Part shown: piece by piece, positions 32,684 through 43,251 of the stretch
How positions within the stretch are numbered: the stretch's first letter is position 1
Layout of the letters: each line of letters opens with the position of its first letter
NCBI RefSeq assembly: GCF_041435015.1
Contig: NZ_CP107989.1
Coordinates: forward strand, 7,006,001-7,070,000
Reading direction: 5' to 3'
Source of the DNA: Streptomyces canus
Lineage (GTDB): Bacteria; Actinomycetota; Actinomycetes; Streptomycetales; Streptomycetaceae
DNA length: 64,000 bases
Made by a program: the position numbers and the translations under genes
Notes under the pieces: generated by a model
The model's database searches: none
Told to the model about the DNA's origin: nothing
What the model saw: the letters and a program-made list of their open reading frames with translations, nothing else

Positions 32684-34381
32684 TCAGCCGGCCTGCCCCA
32701 TCCCCGCCGCGTTCGGCCAGCTCTGAGCGTTGGGCCAGCCGGTGGCAGGCGCCTGGGACAGCTCCTGCGGAGCCCCGGGCGCCGGCGCGGTCATGCCCCG
32801 CACCTGCGCGGCCGTAAGCCCGCCACGGGCCGGCACTCCCACCGGAGTCGGCCCGCTGGGCGGCGCAAAGGGCGCCGGAGCCGCAGGAGCCGGCGGAGGC
32901 GTCGGCATCGGGGCAGGGGCGGGCATCGGAGCCGGCGCCGGCATCTGGGCCGGCATCGGCATCCCCGCCCCCATGGAAGCTGCCGGTCCCATGGAAGCTG
33001 CCGCACCCATGGAAGCTGCCGCACCCATGGAAACTGCCGGTCCCATGGAAGCCGCCGCACCCATGGGCGCCGCCGCGGCCACCGCCATCGGCTGGGCGAC
33101 CGGCATCGGCATGCCGACGCCTCCGCCCATCCCCCCACCGCCGACGGCCATCGCGGCCAGGTCCTGCATGCCCGCCCCGTTGGTCTGGCCGACCAGCCGG
33201 TCCACTGCCGCCGTACCCGAGCTGTAGCTGGTCCCTTGAGCGAGCTCGGGCACGGCGGCTCCCCTCCTGGTCCCGTAGAGCACCTGTTCCAGGCCGGACA
33301 CCAGGCGACGCACGTCCACCTGGGGGCGCACCACGAGGCGCAGGAAGCGGCTTGAAGAGCCGATCTTGTTGCCGCACTCGCGGACGAGGATCCGGTGCTC
33401 GGTGAGCATCCGGTCCCGGACCACGGTGCCTTCGGCGCCCACGGGCAGGCGCACGAAGAGGAAGTTCCCCTGGGAGGGGTAGACGGTCAGGCCGGGCAGT
33501 GCGGCGAGCTGGCTCGCCATGTCGAGACGGTCCCGGCGAACCTGATGGAGGCTCTGCGCGTACTCGGCGCCGTGCTCCTTGAGCATGAACACCACGTACT
33601 CGGCGAAGGCGTTGAGGTTCCACTTCGGCAGCATCGAGCGGACCCGGCCCGCGAGGGCGGGGTTGGCGACCATGTAGCCGAAGCGGATGCCGTGCAGGCC
33701 GAAGTTCTTGCCGAGGCTGCGCAGGACGATGACGTTCGGCCGGATCATCGCCTCCTGGACCACCGAGGGCTCCTGCTCGGCGTCCGCGAACTCCAGGAAC
33801 GACTCGTCGATGACGATCAGGTCCAGGTCGGCCATGGCGTCCATGAACTGCACGAGCGCGTGCTTGTGGAGGAAGCCGCCGTCGGGGTTGTTCGGGTTGC
33901 AGATGACCGCGACCCGCGTGCCCCGGGTGCGTATGAACTCGGCGTACTGCGCGAGGTCCAGGGCGAATCCACTGGACTCCTGGAGCGGGAACATGTCGAC
34001 CCGCTTGCCGGTCTCCATCGGCTGGTCGGTCCAGCGGCCGAAGGTGGGGACGGGGATGGCGAGGGACTCGCGGACCAGCAGGTGATCGATCCAGGTGATC
34101 AGTTCGGTCGAGCCGTTGCCCATCGCCACGGCCTGTGGCGGGAGTTGGAGCAGGTTGCACAGCTCGGCGGTGATCGTGTCGGCGCTGCTGGGGTAGTACG
34201 TGATGATGTCCTTCAGCCGCGAGGCCATGGTGTCCATCATCGCCGGAGTGGGAAAATAGGGATTGCAGGGGATACAGAAGTCCACCGGCCCCGTCCCGTC
34301 GCCGCCCTCACGCGCCAGCGCCGCCATGGACGGGCTGTGCGCAGCCGTGCTGCGGAACAACGAGGTGACGTTGTCGGCCAT
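32684..34381 (-). CDS. PLP-dependent aminotransferase (histidinol-phosphate type) with long repetitive C-terminal tail
   Basis: I start at ATG 34381 (GGAGG 4 bases upstream), giving 565 residues. Residues 1-365 are a fold-type I aminotransferase of the HisC/CobD class: VDFCIPCNPYFPTPAMMDTM, AVAMGNGSTELITWIDHLL, VICNPNNPDGGFL, VIDESFLEFAD, and the PLP lysine in LRSLGKNFGLHGIRFGY near residue 233. From about residue 380 the protein becomes a low-complexity Met/Ala/Pro/Gly tail of about 185 residues, including six tandem hexapeptides like GAAASM and PAPAPMP repeats. Normal HisC proteins are about 360 residues. The tail has no known role. Confidence 0.82.
   Translation of the reverse strand: MADNVTSLFRSTAAHSPSMAALAREGGDGTGPVDFCIPCNPYFPTPAMMDTMASRLKDIITYYPSSADTITAELCNLLQLPPQAVAMGNGSTELITWIDHLLVRESLAIPVPTFGRWTDQPMETGKRVDMFPLQESSGFALDLAQYAEFIRTRGTRVAVICNPNNPDGGFLHKHALVQFMDAMADLDLIVIDESFLEFADAEQEPSVVQEAMIRPNVIVLRSLGKNFGLHGIRFGYMVANPALAGRVRSMLPKWNLNAFAEYVVFMLKEHGAEYAQSLHQVRRDRLDMASQLAALPGLTVYPSQGNFLFVRLPVGAEGTVVRDRMLTEHRILVRECGNKIGSSSRFLRLVVRPQVDVRRLVSGLEQVLYGTRRGAAVPELAQGTSYSSGTAAVDRLVGQTNGAGMQDLAAMAVGGGGMGGGVGMPMPVAQPMAVAAAAPMGAAASMGPAVSMGAAASMGAAASMGPAASMGAGMPMPAQMPAPAPMPAPAPMPTPPPAPAAPAPFAPPSGPTPVGVPARGGLTAAQVRGMTAPAPGAPQELSQAPATGWPNAQSWPNAAGMGQAG
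32971..33078. repeat. Six tandem copies of an 18-bp unit inside the aminotransferase gene
   Basis: Units beginning CATGGAAGCTGCCG start at 32971, 32989, 33007, 33025, 33043 and, degenerate, 33061. On the minus strand each encodes a hexapeptide of the form G-(A/P)-A-(A/V)-S-M. The exact 18-bp period points to recent expansion by slippage or unequal crossing-over, so copy number probably varies between strains. Confidence 0.85.
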
Positions 34382-34556
34382 CGAACCTCCGTATGGGGCG
34401 GACCCGGCGGGGACGACCGGGTCCGTCGTCATTGGGTGGCCCGCGCGGGGGAGCACGGGCCGCCCTTACATACGGACGCCTGCGTGGCGCTGTTCAACAG
34501 GTGTGAAAGAAGTGTGAGTTCGGGAACCCCGGGCCCGAACTCGTCATCTCACCAGG

Positions 34557-35603
34557 TCAGACGCCGAACGAGTGAATCGTCGTCGTCTTATACGTCTGCC
34601 CCGGCCGCAGCGTTGTCGAGGGGAACGACGGGTGGTTCGGCGCGTCCGGGAAGTGCTGCGTCTCCAGGCACAGCGCGTCGCCCTGGCGGTAGGTGTGGCC
34701 GCCGGTGCCGGTGAGGGTGCCGTCGAGGAAGTTGCCGGAGTAGAACTGCAGTCCCGGCTCGACGGTGGAGATCTTCAGCGTGCGGCCCGACGACGGGTCG
34801 CGCAGGGTCGCCACGTGCTCGGGCTTGGCCGTGATGCCCTTGTCGAGCACCCAGTTGTGGTCGTAGCCCTTGGCGAGGACCTGCTGCTCGTGGCCGGCCC
34901 GGATGTCCCGGCCGATGTGCTTGCCCTTGCGGAAGTCGAAGGGCGTGCCCGCGACCTCCGCCAGCTCACCGGTGGGGATCAGACCCGAGTCGGTGGGCGT
35001 GTAGCGGGAGGCGGCGATCCTCAGCTCGTGGTCCTCGATGGTGCCGGTGCCCTCGCCGCCGAGGTTCCAGTACACGTGGCTGGTGAGGTTGACGACGGTG
35101 GCCTTGTCGGTGGTGGCCTCGTAGTCGATCCGCCACTCGCCGTGCCGGGTGAGGGTGTACGTCACCTTCACCTCGAGGGTGCCCGGGTAGCCCATCTCGC
35201 CGTCGGCGGACGTGCAGTACAGGTGCAGTCCGACGTCCGAGCCCTCGGTGAACGGCTCGACGTCCCACACCCGCTTGTCGAAGCCCTGGGTGCCGCCGTG
35301 CAGGCTGTTGTCCCCGTCGTTGACGGAGAGCTGGTGGCTCTTGCCGTCCAGGGTGAACCGGCCCTGGGCGATGCGGTTGCCGTACCGGCCGATCAGCGCG
35401 CCGAAGTACGGGCTGGAGGCGACGTAGTCCTCGACGCGGTCGAAGCCGAGGCAGACGTTCGCGTACCGGCCGTCCCGGTCGGGGACCTCCAGGGACTGCA
35501 CGATCCCGCCGTAGGACAGGACCTTCAGCCGTGTGCCGCCGTTCTCCAGCGACCACCGGTCGACCTCGGTCCCGTCGGCGAGCCTGCCGAAGAGCGTCTT
35601 CAC
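34557..35603 (-). CDS. galM: Aldose 1-epimerase (mutarotase)
   Basis: A 348-residue enzyme from GTG 35603 (GGAGAGGAAAG upstream); the frame continues upstream, but only as poor sequence through the intergenic hairpin. Signatures are CLGFDRVEDYVASSPYFGAL, GRYGNRIAQGRF, the substrate His in NLTSHVYWNLGG, YDHNWVLDKG, and the catalytic Glu in TVEPGLQFYSGNFLDG. No signal peptide, so it is cytoplasmic. It interconverts anomers of galactose, glucose or arabinose and would feed the dehydrogenase. It is the last gene of the gguBA-chvE operon, separated from it by a strong hairpin. Confidence 0.9.
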   Translation of the reverse strand: MKTLFGRLADGTEVDRWSLENGGTRLKVLSYGGIVQSLEVPDRDGRYANVCLGFDRVEDYVASSPYFGALIGRYGNRIAQGRFTLDGKSHQLSVNDGDNSLHGGTQGFDKRVWDVEPFTEGSDVGLHLYCTSADGEMGYPGTLEVKVTYTLTRHGEWRIDYEATTDKATVVNLTSHVYWNLGGEGTGTIEDHELRIAASRYTPTDSGLIPTGELAEVAGTPFDFRKGKHIGRDIRAGHEQQVLAKGYDHNWVLDKGITAKPEHVATLRDPSSGRTLKISTVEPGLQFYSGNFLDGTLTGTGGHTYRQGDALCLETQHFPDAPNHPSFPSTTLRPGQTYKTTTIHSFGV

Positions 35604-35629
35604 CGGTCTTTCCTCTCCTCCCATGGGAA

Positions 35630-35653
35630 GGGCCCCGCCTTGCGGCGGGGCCC
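35630..35653 (-). terminator. Strong hairpin between gguB and galM
   Basis: GGGCCCCGCC (35630-35639) pairs perfectly with GGCGGGGCCC (35644-35653) around a TTGC loop. It lies between the gguB stop and the galM ribosome-binding site, both on the minus strand. It may be a partial terminator or an mRNA-stabilising element that sets galM expression below the transporter. No T-run follows. Confidence 0.6.
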
Positions 35654-35670
35654 GATCCGGTCGGTCCGGT

Positions 35671-36911
35671 CTACGAACCGACCCTGCGCTTGTTCCACAC
35701 GTCGAAACCGACCGCCGCCAGCAGGGCCAGGCCCTTGATGACCTGCTGCCAGTCGGTGCCGACACTGAGGAGGTTCATGCCGTTGTTCAGCACACCGAGG
35801 ACGAGACCGCCGATGATCGCGCCGAGGACGGTTCCCACACCGCCGCTCATGGACGCGCCACCGATGAACGACGAGGCGATCGCCTCGAGTTCGAAGTTCA
35901 GGCCCGCCTTCGGTGAGGCCGCGTTCAGGCGGGCTGCGACCACCAGACCCGCCAGGGCCGCGAGCACGCCCATGTTCAGGAAGACAAGGAAGGTGACCTT
36001 CTTGTCCTTGACGCCGGACAGCTTCGCGGCCGGCAGGTTGCCGCCGATCGCGTAGATGTGCCGGCCGAAGACCGCGTTGCGCATGACGTAGCCGTAGCCG
36101 ACCACCAGCACACCGAGGACGAGCAGGATGATCGGCGCGCCCTGGTAGCTGGCGAGCAGCATCGTCACCGCGAGGACCGCGGCGGCGATCGCGACGAGCT
36201 TGAGCAGGAAGGCGTTCCTGGGCAGCACGTCCAGCGCGAACTCCTGCTGGCGCTTGCGGTCGCGGACCTCCTGGTAGACCACGAAGGCCAGCAGCGCGAA
36301 GCCGAGCAGCAGGGTGAGGTTGTGGTAGTTGGTGTTCGGGCCCACCTCGGGCAGGAAGCCGTTGCCGAGCTTCTGCAGACCGTTCGGGAACGGGCCGAGG
36401 GTCTGGCCCTCCAGCAGGATCTCCGTCAGACCGCGGAAGAGCAGCATGCCCGCCAGGGTGACGATGAACGACGGTATGCCGAGATACGCGATCAGATAGC
36501 CCTGGACCGAGCCCGCGACCGCGCCCACCACCAGGGTCAGCACCAGCGCGACCGGCCAGGCCACGTCGTGCTGCACGGTCAGCACGGCCGCGAAGGCGCC
36601 CACGAACGCGGTCAGTGAACCGACCGACAGGTCGATGTGCCCCGCGATGATCACCAGCATCATGCCGATCGCGAGGATCAGGATGTAGCTGTTCTGGAGC
36701 ACCAGGTTGGAGACGTTGCGCGGCAGCAGCAGGTCGCCGTCGGTCCACACCGCGAACAGCGCGACGATCAGGCCGAGCGCGATCAGCATGCCGTACTGCC
36801 GCATGTTGCGGCGCAGCCCGTTCAGCATCAGCTGGAGCAGGCCCTCGCCGGAGGACGACCCCCCGCTCTTGCCCGGCGGCGCCGCGGCCGGAACCTTCGT
36901 CACATCGGTGC

Positions 36912-36915
<4 letters not shown>
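35671..36915 (-). CDS. gguB: Multiple-monosaccharide ABC transporter permease (GguB type)
   Basis: A 414-residue CUT2 permease from ATG 36915, overlapping the ATPase stop (ATGA). About ten hydrophobic segments. CUT2 signatures: [58 protein letters not shown] and [20 protein letters not shown]. The long cytoplasmic stretch [20 protein letters not shown] is usual in the GguB/XylH subgroup. It works with GguA and ChvE to import monosaccharides such as galactose, arabinose, glucose or xylose in characterised relatives. Confidence 0.9.
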
Positions 36916-38462
<1,547 letters not shown>

Positions 38463-38503
38463 GGTCGTGCCTTTCAATCAGAGGAATGTGCCGACGGGGC
38501 TGA

Positions 38504-39610
38504 CTAGTTGAGCTCGCTGGCCTTGTAGTAGCCGGTGTCGACCAGTTCCTTCGTGTAGTTGCTCTTGTCGACGCTGACCGGCTGCAGCAGGTAGGCGGGG
38601 ACGACCTTGGAGCCGTTGTCGTACGTCTTGGTGTCGTTGACCTCGGGCTTCTTGCCGTTGAGGACGTCGTCCACCATGGTCGAGGCAACCTCGGCGAGCT
38701 TGCGGGTGTCCTTGTAGACGGTCTGCGTCTGCTGACCCGCGATGATCGACTTCACCGAGGCGAGCTCGGCGTCCTGGCCGGTGATGACCGGGAGCGGCTT
38801 GCTGGCGGAGCCGTAGCCGTCCGACTTCAGGGCGGCGAGGATGCCGATGGAGATGCCGTCGTACGGCGACAGGACCGCGTCGACCTTGCCGCTGCCGTAC
38901 GTCGAGGTGAGGATGTCCTCCATGCGCTTCTGTGCGGTGGCGCCGTCCCAGCGCAGTGTGGTGACCTGGTTGATCTTGGTCTGGCCGGACTTGACGACGA
39001 GCTTCTTGCTGTCGATGTACGGCTGCAGCACGCTCATCGCGCCGCCGAAGAAGTACTTGGTGTTGTTGTCGTCGTTGGAGCCGGCGAACAGCTCGATGTT
39101 GAAGGGGCCCTTGCCGCTCTTCAGACCCAGCTTGTCGACGATGTAACTGGCCTGCAGCTCACCGACCTTGGTGTTGTCGAACGACGCGTAGTAGTCGACG
39201 TTCGGCGTGCCGAGGATCAGACGGTCGTAGGCGATGACCGGGATCTTGGCGTCCTTGGCCTGCTGGAGCACGTTGTTCAGCGACTTGTTGTCGATGGCCG
39301 CGACGATCAGGCCCTTGACCCCCTGCGTGATCAGGTTCTCGATCTGCGAGACCTGCTGGTCGGGGTCGTCCTCGCCGTAGACCAGCTTGGTCTTGTAGCC
39401 CTTGGACTGGAGGTTCTTGACGACGTTGTTGCCGTCGGCGATCCAGCGCTCGGAGGACTTGGTCGGCATCGCGATGCCGATCGTGCCGCCCTTGGCGCTG
39501 CCCGTGCTCTCCTCGCTGCCGCCCTTGCTGTCCTGGCCGCAGGCGGTGAGGGTGAGGGCGAGAGAGGCGGCGCCGGCTATGGCGGTGAGTGCGGCTCGAC
39601 GAGTACGCAT
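38504..39610 (-). CDS. chvE: Multiple-monosaccharide-binding lipoprotein (ChvE type)
   Basis: A 368-residue protein from ATG 39610 (AAGGA 8 bases upstream). A lipoprotein signal ends in the lipobox LTLTACGQ, so it is anchored to the outer face of the membrane. The periplasmic-binding-protein type I fold shows [79 protein letters not shown] and [20 protein letters not shown]. ChvE relatives bind galactose, arabinose, glucose and related sugars. It lies 144 bases downstream of the U32-like gene. Confidence 0.92.
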   Translation of the reverse strand: MRTRRAALTAIAGAASLALTLTACGQDSKGGSEESTGSAKGGTIGIAMPTKSSERWIADGNNVVKNLQSKGYKTKLVYGEDDPDQQVSQIENLITQGVKGLIVAAIDNKSLNNVLQQAKDAKIPVIAYDRLILGTPNVDYYASFDNTKVGELQASYIVDKLGLKSGKGPFNIELFAGSNDDNNTKYFFGGAMSVLQPYIDSKKLVVKSGQTKINQVTTLRWDGATAQKRMEDILTSTYGSGKVDAVLSPYDGISIGILAALKSDGYGSASKPLPVITGQDAELASVKSIIAGQQTQTVYKDTRKLAEVASTMVDDVLNGKKPEVNDTKTYDNGSKVVPAYLLQPVSVDKSNYTKELVDTGYYKASELN

Positions 39611-39754
39611 GATCATCATCCTTGATGTCGGGAGGCCGGATGTCCGGCGGTACGGGTGCCTGGGGGCGGTGCGGGGGAGCGGCCGGGAGAGGCTGGGTTG
39701 TGTCGGAGTCTGTTCGACTGCGTCGGCTTTTGTGAAGGGGCGTTGTCCGGAACG

Positions 39755-40723
39755 TTATGCAGGCGTTTCGAACCGCTTCAGCGCGCCCGGCAGCCGAGAG
39801 CCGAGCGGCGCCATGTCGCCGTCCGCCCCATGCCGTGCGAGCAGGTCCAGGGCGAGCCGTCCGCGCCGCACTCTCTCCTTGGCGGTGGACAGCGTGAGAT
39901 CGCGCATGTGGTGCCCGTACGGGTAGATCCCGGGGGCCTTCGACAGGCCGAACTTCAGATAGAGCGGTGCGCCGCGCCGGATCAGCTCGGCGACCTCGTA
40001 CATCCGCACATAGCCGCCGAGATCGTCGGGGGCCTCGATGTACATGTCCATCGGGGCGGCCGACACCCGCCGGATCTCGGTGAGGTGATCGAGCGTCAGA
40101 TCGCTGGGCACGTTGATCGAGTCGCCGCCGAGGTTCTCGTACACGGCGTACGCGGTCGGGTTCACCGGCCCGATCAGCGCCGACACCTTCAGCGTCGTGT
40201 CGGCCGGGATGATCCCGGCGGACCGCGCCCGGTGCAGCGTCCACAGCACACCCTCGTCGGCGACGAGCAGGCACTTCACACCGAGCTCGGTGGCGCGTAC
40301 GGCGTCCTCGACGCATCCGGCGACCGCGTCGTGGCCCCGGGCGCGCAACCCGGCCCCCCGGGAGTCGGTGCGGGTGGAGCCGCCGATGTCCCAGGTGCCG
40401 CGGGGGCCGGTAAACAGGCAGAGTTCGATGTCCCGCTCGGAGGTCGCCTCCACCATCTCGGTGATCTCGGCGTCGGTGAGCATCCAGACGCCCGAGCCCT
40501 GGCTGATCCGGTGGATCGGCACATCGAGCCGCGAGGACTCCTTGAGGACCACGCCGAGGGCCTCGGGGCCCTCTACGGAGGGCACCTCGGTGCGCCAGCG
40601 TCCGCCACCGGGGAAGGTGTGCGGGGACGCGTCGGAGGGGTCGGGGGCGGGCGCGTTCAGGCCCAGCGCGGCGAGTGCTTGCTCGCCGGGTCGTCGGGCC
40701 GCGCTGGCGGTGGTCTCGGTCAC
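39755..40723 (-). CDS. Peptidase-U32-like TIM-barrel protein in a sugar-acid catabolic operon
   Basis: A 322-residue cytoplasmic protein from GTG 40723 (AAGGA 7 bases upstream). Residues 1-60 are variable. The rest matches a U32-like barrel: GVKCLLVADEGVLWTLHRAR, VSALIGPVNPTAYAVYENLG, DSINVPSDLTLDHLTEIRRV, PMDMYIEAPDDLGGYVRMYE, PLYLKFGLSKAPGIYPYGHH. Databases call such proteins U32 family peptidases, but no protease catalytic residues are apparent to me. It sits between the dehydrogenase and the sugar importer, with its own paired operator. The expected keto-deoxy-sugar-acid aldolase is absent nearby, so this barrel could supply that step or another in the pathway; that is a hypothesis. Confidence 0.7.
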   Translation of the reverse strand: MTETTASAARRPGEQALAALGLNAPAPDPSDASPHTFPGGGRWRTEVPSVEGPEALGVVLKESSRLDVPIHRISQGSGVWMLTDAEITEMVEATSERDIELCLFTGPRGTWDIGGSTRTDSRGAGLRARGHDAVAGCVEDAVRATELGVKCLLVADEGVLWTLHRARSAGIIPADTTLKVSALIGPVNPTAYAVYENLGGDSINVPSDLTLDHLTEIRRVSAAPMDMYIEAPDDLGGYVRMYEVAELIRRGAPLYLKFGLSKAPGIYPYGHHMRDLTLSTAKERVRRGRLALDLLARHGADGDMAPLGSRLPGALKRFETPA

Positions 40724-40737
40724 AAGCTGTCCTTCGT

Positions 40738-40772
40738 GTTCGGTATTTCGGACGACATTCGCGGCTCTGGGT
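40738..40772 (-). promoter_or_regulatory. Paired regulon operator before the U32-like gene
   Basis: On the plus strand 40738-40753 reads GTTCGGTATTTCGGAC, 13 of 16 matches to the palindrome GTTCGAAATTTCGAAC. A second, half-conserved site beginning ATTCG starts exactly 19 bp further on, at 40757. The pair lies 15 bases upstream of the GTG start. I cannot identify a convincing -10/-35 pair, so it may modulate readthrough from the upstream genes or a weak local promoter. Confidence 0.5.
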
Positions 40773-40844
40773 GCGCAAGGCTCTGGATGTACGCCGGTAC
40801 GAAGTCGTCAGCTACCCCGTACCGGCGTACGGCTCAGCGGTGTG

Positions 40845-41849
40845 TCATGGCCGGAGGAGGACCTTCCCGACCTTCGGGTCGCCGGACCCCACCAACTCGA
40901 TGGCCTGGGGGAACTGGTCCAGCGCCAACTCGTGTGTGACGAGCGGCAGCGGATCGAGCAGCCCGGCCCCGAAGACCCGCACCGTGTGCGCCCAGGCGTC
41001 CGGCGGCGCCCCGAACACGGTGTGCACCTCCAGCTGCCGTACGACGAGATCGGTGGGGTCGAGTCCGTCGGCGCCCGCGGCCGGGATGCCGGTGAGGACG
41101 AGCCGGCCACCGCGTCTGAGCAGCGCGGCGGCGGTGTTGGCGGCGGACGCCGATCCGGCGGTCTCGATGACGACATCGAAGTCGTCCGGCAGCTCCTGGT
41201 CCCGGGTGCGGAAGTCGGTGGCGCCGAAGGTCCTCGAGAGTTCCGCACGGTCCGGGCGGGTGCCCACCACCAGCAGCTCCGACGGCGACCCCGCCTTCAG
41301 GAACTGGACGGCGAACATCCCGAGCGTCCCCGTACCCACGACGGCGACCCGCTCGCCGGGCCGCGCGTTCGCCTTGAGAGCGGCGGCGGCGATGCAGGCG
41401 GCGGGTTCCAGGAGCGCGGCCGCCGTCAGGTCGGCGTCGTCCGGGAGGGCGTGCAGCAGCCGGGCCGGCAGGGTGAGCGTGGCGGCCATGGCGCCGGGCT
41501 GGGTGAAGCCCGTCTCCTCGTAGCCGGCCGTGCACAGCGTGGTCTCGCCCGCGTGGCAACGGTCGCAGACCTGGCAGTTCCGGAAGCCCTCGCCCACCAC
41601 CTTGCGGCTGACGAGCGACGCCGGAACCCCGGAGCCCACCGCCTCGACCGTGCCGGACCACTCGTGGCCGGGCGTGAGGGGGTAGCGAACGTACCCCTCG
41701 GGCCGGTTGCCCTGGTACACCTCGCGGTCGCTGCCGCAGATGCCGACGGCGTGGACGCGGACCAGCGCCTCGCCGGCGGCGGGCTCACGAGGGGTGTGCT
41801 CGACGAGCTGGTGCTCGCCGGGCGCCTCGATGACGACCGCGGTGCTCAC
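40845..41849 (-). CDS. Zinc-dependent sugar (polyol) dehydrogenase, MDR superfamily
   Basis: A 334-residue enzyme from GTG 41849, overlapping the dehydratase stop (GTGA). The catalytic zinc site is VGICGSDREVY with GHEWSGTVEAVGS. The structural zinc cysteines are in NCQVCDRCHAGETTLC. The NAD(P) fold is RVAVVGTGTLGMFAVQFLKA. Relatives oxidise polyols, threonine or aldoses. Beside a sugar-acid dehydratase, and in one predicted regulon with a lactonase, it is best read as the first step: oxidation of the aldose to the lactone. Threonine- or polyol-type activity is the alternative. Confidence 0.82.
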   Translation of the reverse strand: MSTAVVIEAPGEHQLVEHTPREPAAGEALVRVHAVGICGSDREVYQGNRPEGYVRYPLTPGHEWSGTVEAVGSGVPASLVSRKVVGEGFRNCQVCDRCHAGETTLCTAGYEETGFTQPGAMAATLTLPARLLHALPDDADLTAAALLEPAACIAAAALKANARPGERVAVVGTGTLGMFAVQFLKAGSPSELLVVGTRPDRAELSRTFGATDFRTRDQELPDDFDVVIETAGSASAANTAAALLRRGGRLVLTGIPAAGADGLDPTDLVVRQLEVHTVFGAPPDAWAHTVRVFGAGLLDPLPLVTHELALDQFPQAIELVGSGDPKVGKVLLRP

Positions 41850-43006
41850 TGCGCGGGGCTCTTCGGCTTGCGCTGCTCCCAGCCGTCGGCCCACAGGTCG
41901 AACCGGGCCTGCTGCTGCGGGAACTCGGCGGCGGCGTCGACGTCCAGCTCGACACCGAGGCCGGGGGCGTCGGACAGGTGGAAGTAGCCGTCCACGACCT
42001 GCGGGGCGCCCTTGACGACCTTCTTGATCTCCGCGTCGGCGAAGTCGTTGAAGTGCTCCAGGATCTTGAAGTTCGGCGAGGTGAAGCCGACCTGGAGGGA
42101 GGCGGCGGTCAGGACCGGCCCGCCCACGTTGTGGGGCGCCACCAGCATGTAGTGGGTCTCGGCGGTCGCGGCCAGCTTCCGGGTCTCCCAGATGCCGCCG
42201 ATGTGGCCGACGTCGGGCTGGATGATGTCCACGGCCTGGCTCTCGAAGAGCTCGCGGAACTCGATGCGGTCGTGGATCCGCTCACCCGTGGCGACCGGCA
42301 TGTCCACCTTGGCGGCGACCTTCTCCAGCGCCTTCAGGTTCTCCGGCGGCACCGGCTCCTCGAGCCAGGCGGGCTTGAAGGGCGCGAGGTCCTTGGCCAG
42401 GCGGACGGCCGTGGCGGGTGAGAAACGGCCGTGCATCTCCAGCATCAGCTCGGCGTCCGGCCCGATGGCGTCACGGACGGCCTCGATGAGCGAGACGGCG
42501 TACAGGCTCTGCTCGTGGTCGAGCTCGAAGTGCCCGGTGCCGAAGGGGTCGATCTTGAGCGCCTTGTAGCCGCGCTCCATGACCCCCTGGGCGGCCTTGT
42601 GGTAGGCCTCCGGGGTCCGCTCGGTGGTGTACCAGCCGTTGGCGTACGCCTTGACCTTGTCGGTGACCTTGCCGCCGAGCAGCTGCCAGACGGGCACACC
42701 CAGGGCCTTGCCCTTGATGTCCCAGCAGGCCATCTCGATCACGGCGATGCCGGACATCACGATCTCGCCGGCCCGGCCGTAGTCGCCGTACTTCATACGC
42801 TTGACGAGGTCCTCGACAGCGAACGGGTCCGACCCGAGAATGTGGTTGGTCTTCGCCTCGTGCAGATAGCCGAGCAGGGCGTCGGTGTGGCCCAGCATGC
42901 GGGTCTCGCCGACTCCGGTGAGTCCCTCGTCGGTGTGCACCTGGACGTAGGTCAGGTTCCGCCACGGCGTCCCGACCACGTGCGTGCTGATTCCCGTGAT
43001 GCGCAC
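41846..43006 (-). CDS. Sugar-acid dehydratase, enolase superfamily (galactonate dehydratase-like)
   Basis: A 386-residue protein from GTG 43006 (AGGGAG 8 bases upstream). The capping domain opens MRITGISTHVVGTPWRNLTY. The barrel carries the metal ligands Glu in MLEMHGRFS, Glu in WLEEPVPPENL and Glu in VATGERIHDR, the base His in APHNVGGPV, plus KIDPFGTGHFE and DIIQPDVGHIGGIWETRK. This is the mandelate-racemase subgroup that dehydrates aldonic acids to 2-keto-3-deoxy acids. Galactonate and arabonate are the contextual candidates. It heads a minus-strand block with a strong promoter at 43034-43100. Confidence 0.85.
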   Translation of the reverse strand: MRITGISTHVVGTPWRNLTYVQVHTDEGLTGVGETRMLGHTDALLGYLHEAKTNHILGSDPFAVEDLVKRMKYGDYGRAGEIVMSGIAVIEMACWDIKGKALGVPVWQLLGGKVTDKVKAYANGWYTTERTPEAYHKAAQGVMERGYKALKIDPFGTGHFELDHEQSLYAVSLIEAVRDAIGPDAELMLEMHGRFSPATAVRLAKDLAPFKPAWLEEPVPPENLKALEKVAAKVDMPVATGERIHDRIEFRELFESQAVDIIQPDVGHIGGIWETRKLAATAETHYMLVAPHNVGGPVLTAASLQVGFTSPNFKILEHFNDFADAEIKKVVKGAPQVVDGYFHLSDAPGLGVELDVDAAAEFPQQQARFDLWADGWEQRKPKSPAQ

Positions 43007-43033
43007 GTCAGCTACTCCCTACACTCTCAGCTT

Positions 43034-43100
43034 GTTCGAAATTTCGGCTCACGTTCGAAATGCTGGCACGACCGTAAGGACGACGTGGTCGGAGTGTCAA
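43034..43100 (-). promoter_or_regulatory. Promoter and paired operator of the dehydratase operon
   Basis: Read on the minus strand: TTGACA (43100-43095), an 18-base spacer, TACGGT (43076-43071), then two sites. On the plus strand they are 43034-43049, beginning GTTCGAAATTTCGG (13 of 16 matches to GTTCGAAATTTCGAAC), and 43053-43068, beginning GTTCGAAAT (left half conserved), starting 19 bp apart. The pair lies 2 bases after the -10, as at the IclR gene promoter. It predicts repression of the dehydratase and dehydrogenase genes by the same factor. Confidence 0.68.
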
Positions 43101-43251
43101 TGGGTCGGGTGGTCGAACGCGTAACGGTTTCGATGTGGCGCCCACATGGCTGCACATGGAGGTTGTACGGCCGCGCGAAACCGTCCCCCTCCTCAACTCC
43201 TGCAGCTTGAGGCGTTATTCAACCGTGACGACACTTCTCGCTGCAGCCCTC

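Noticed and set aside
39766..39776. TTTCGAACC near the end of the U32-like gene as another regulon operator
   Set aside because: It is coding sequence (the codons for Lys-Arg-Phe-Glu-Thr near the stop), has no partner at 19-bp offset and no promoter next to it.
39755..40723. Calling the U32-like protein a protease
   Set aside because: No protease active-site pattern is evident and the genomic setting is sugar-acid catabolism. The family label is kept only as fold similarity.
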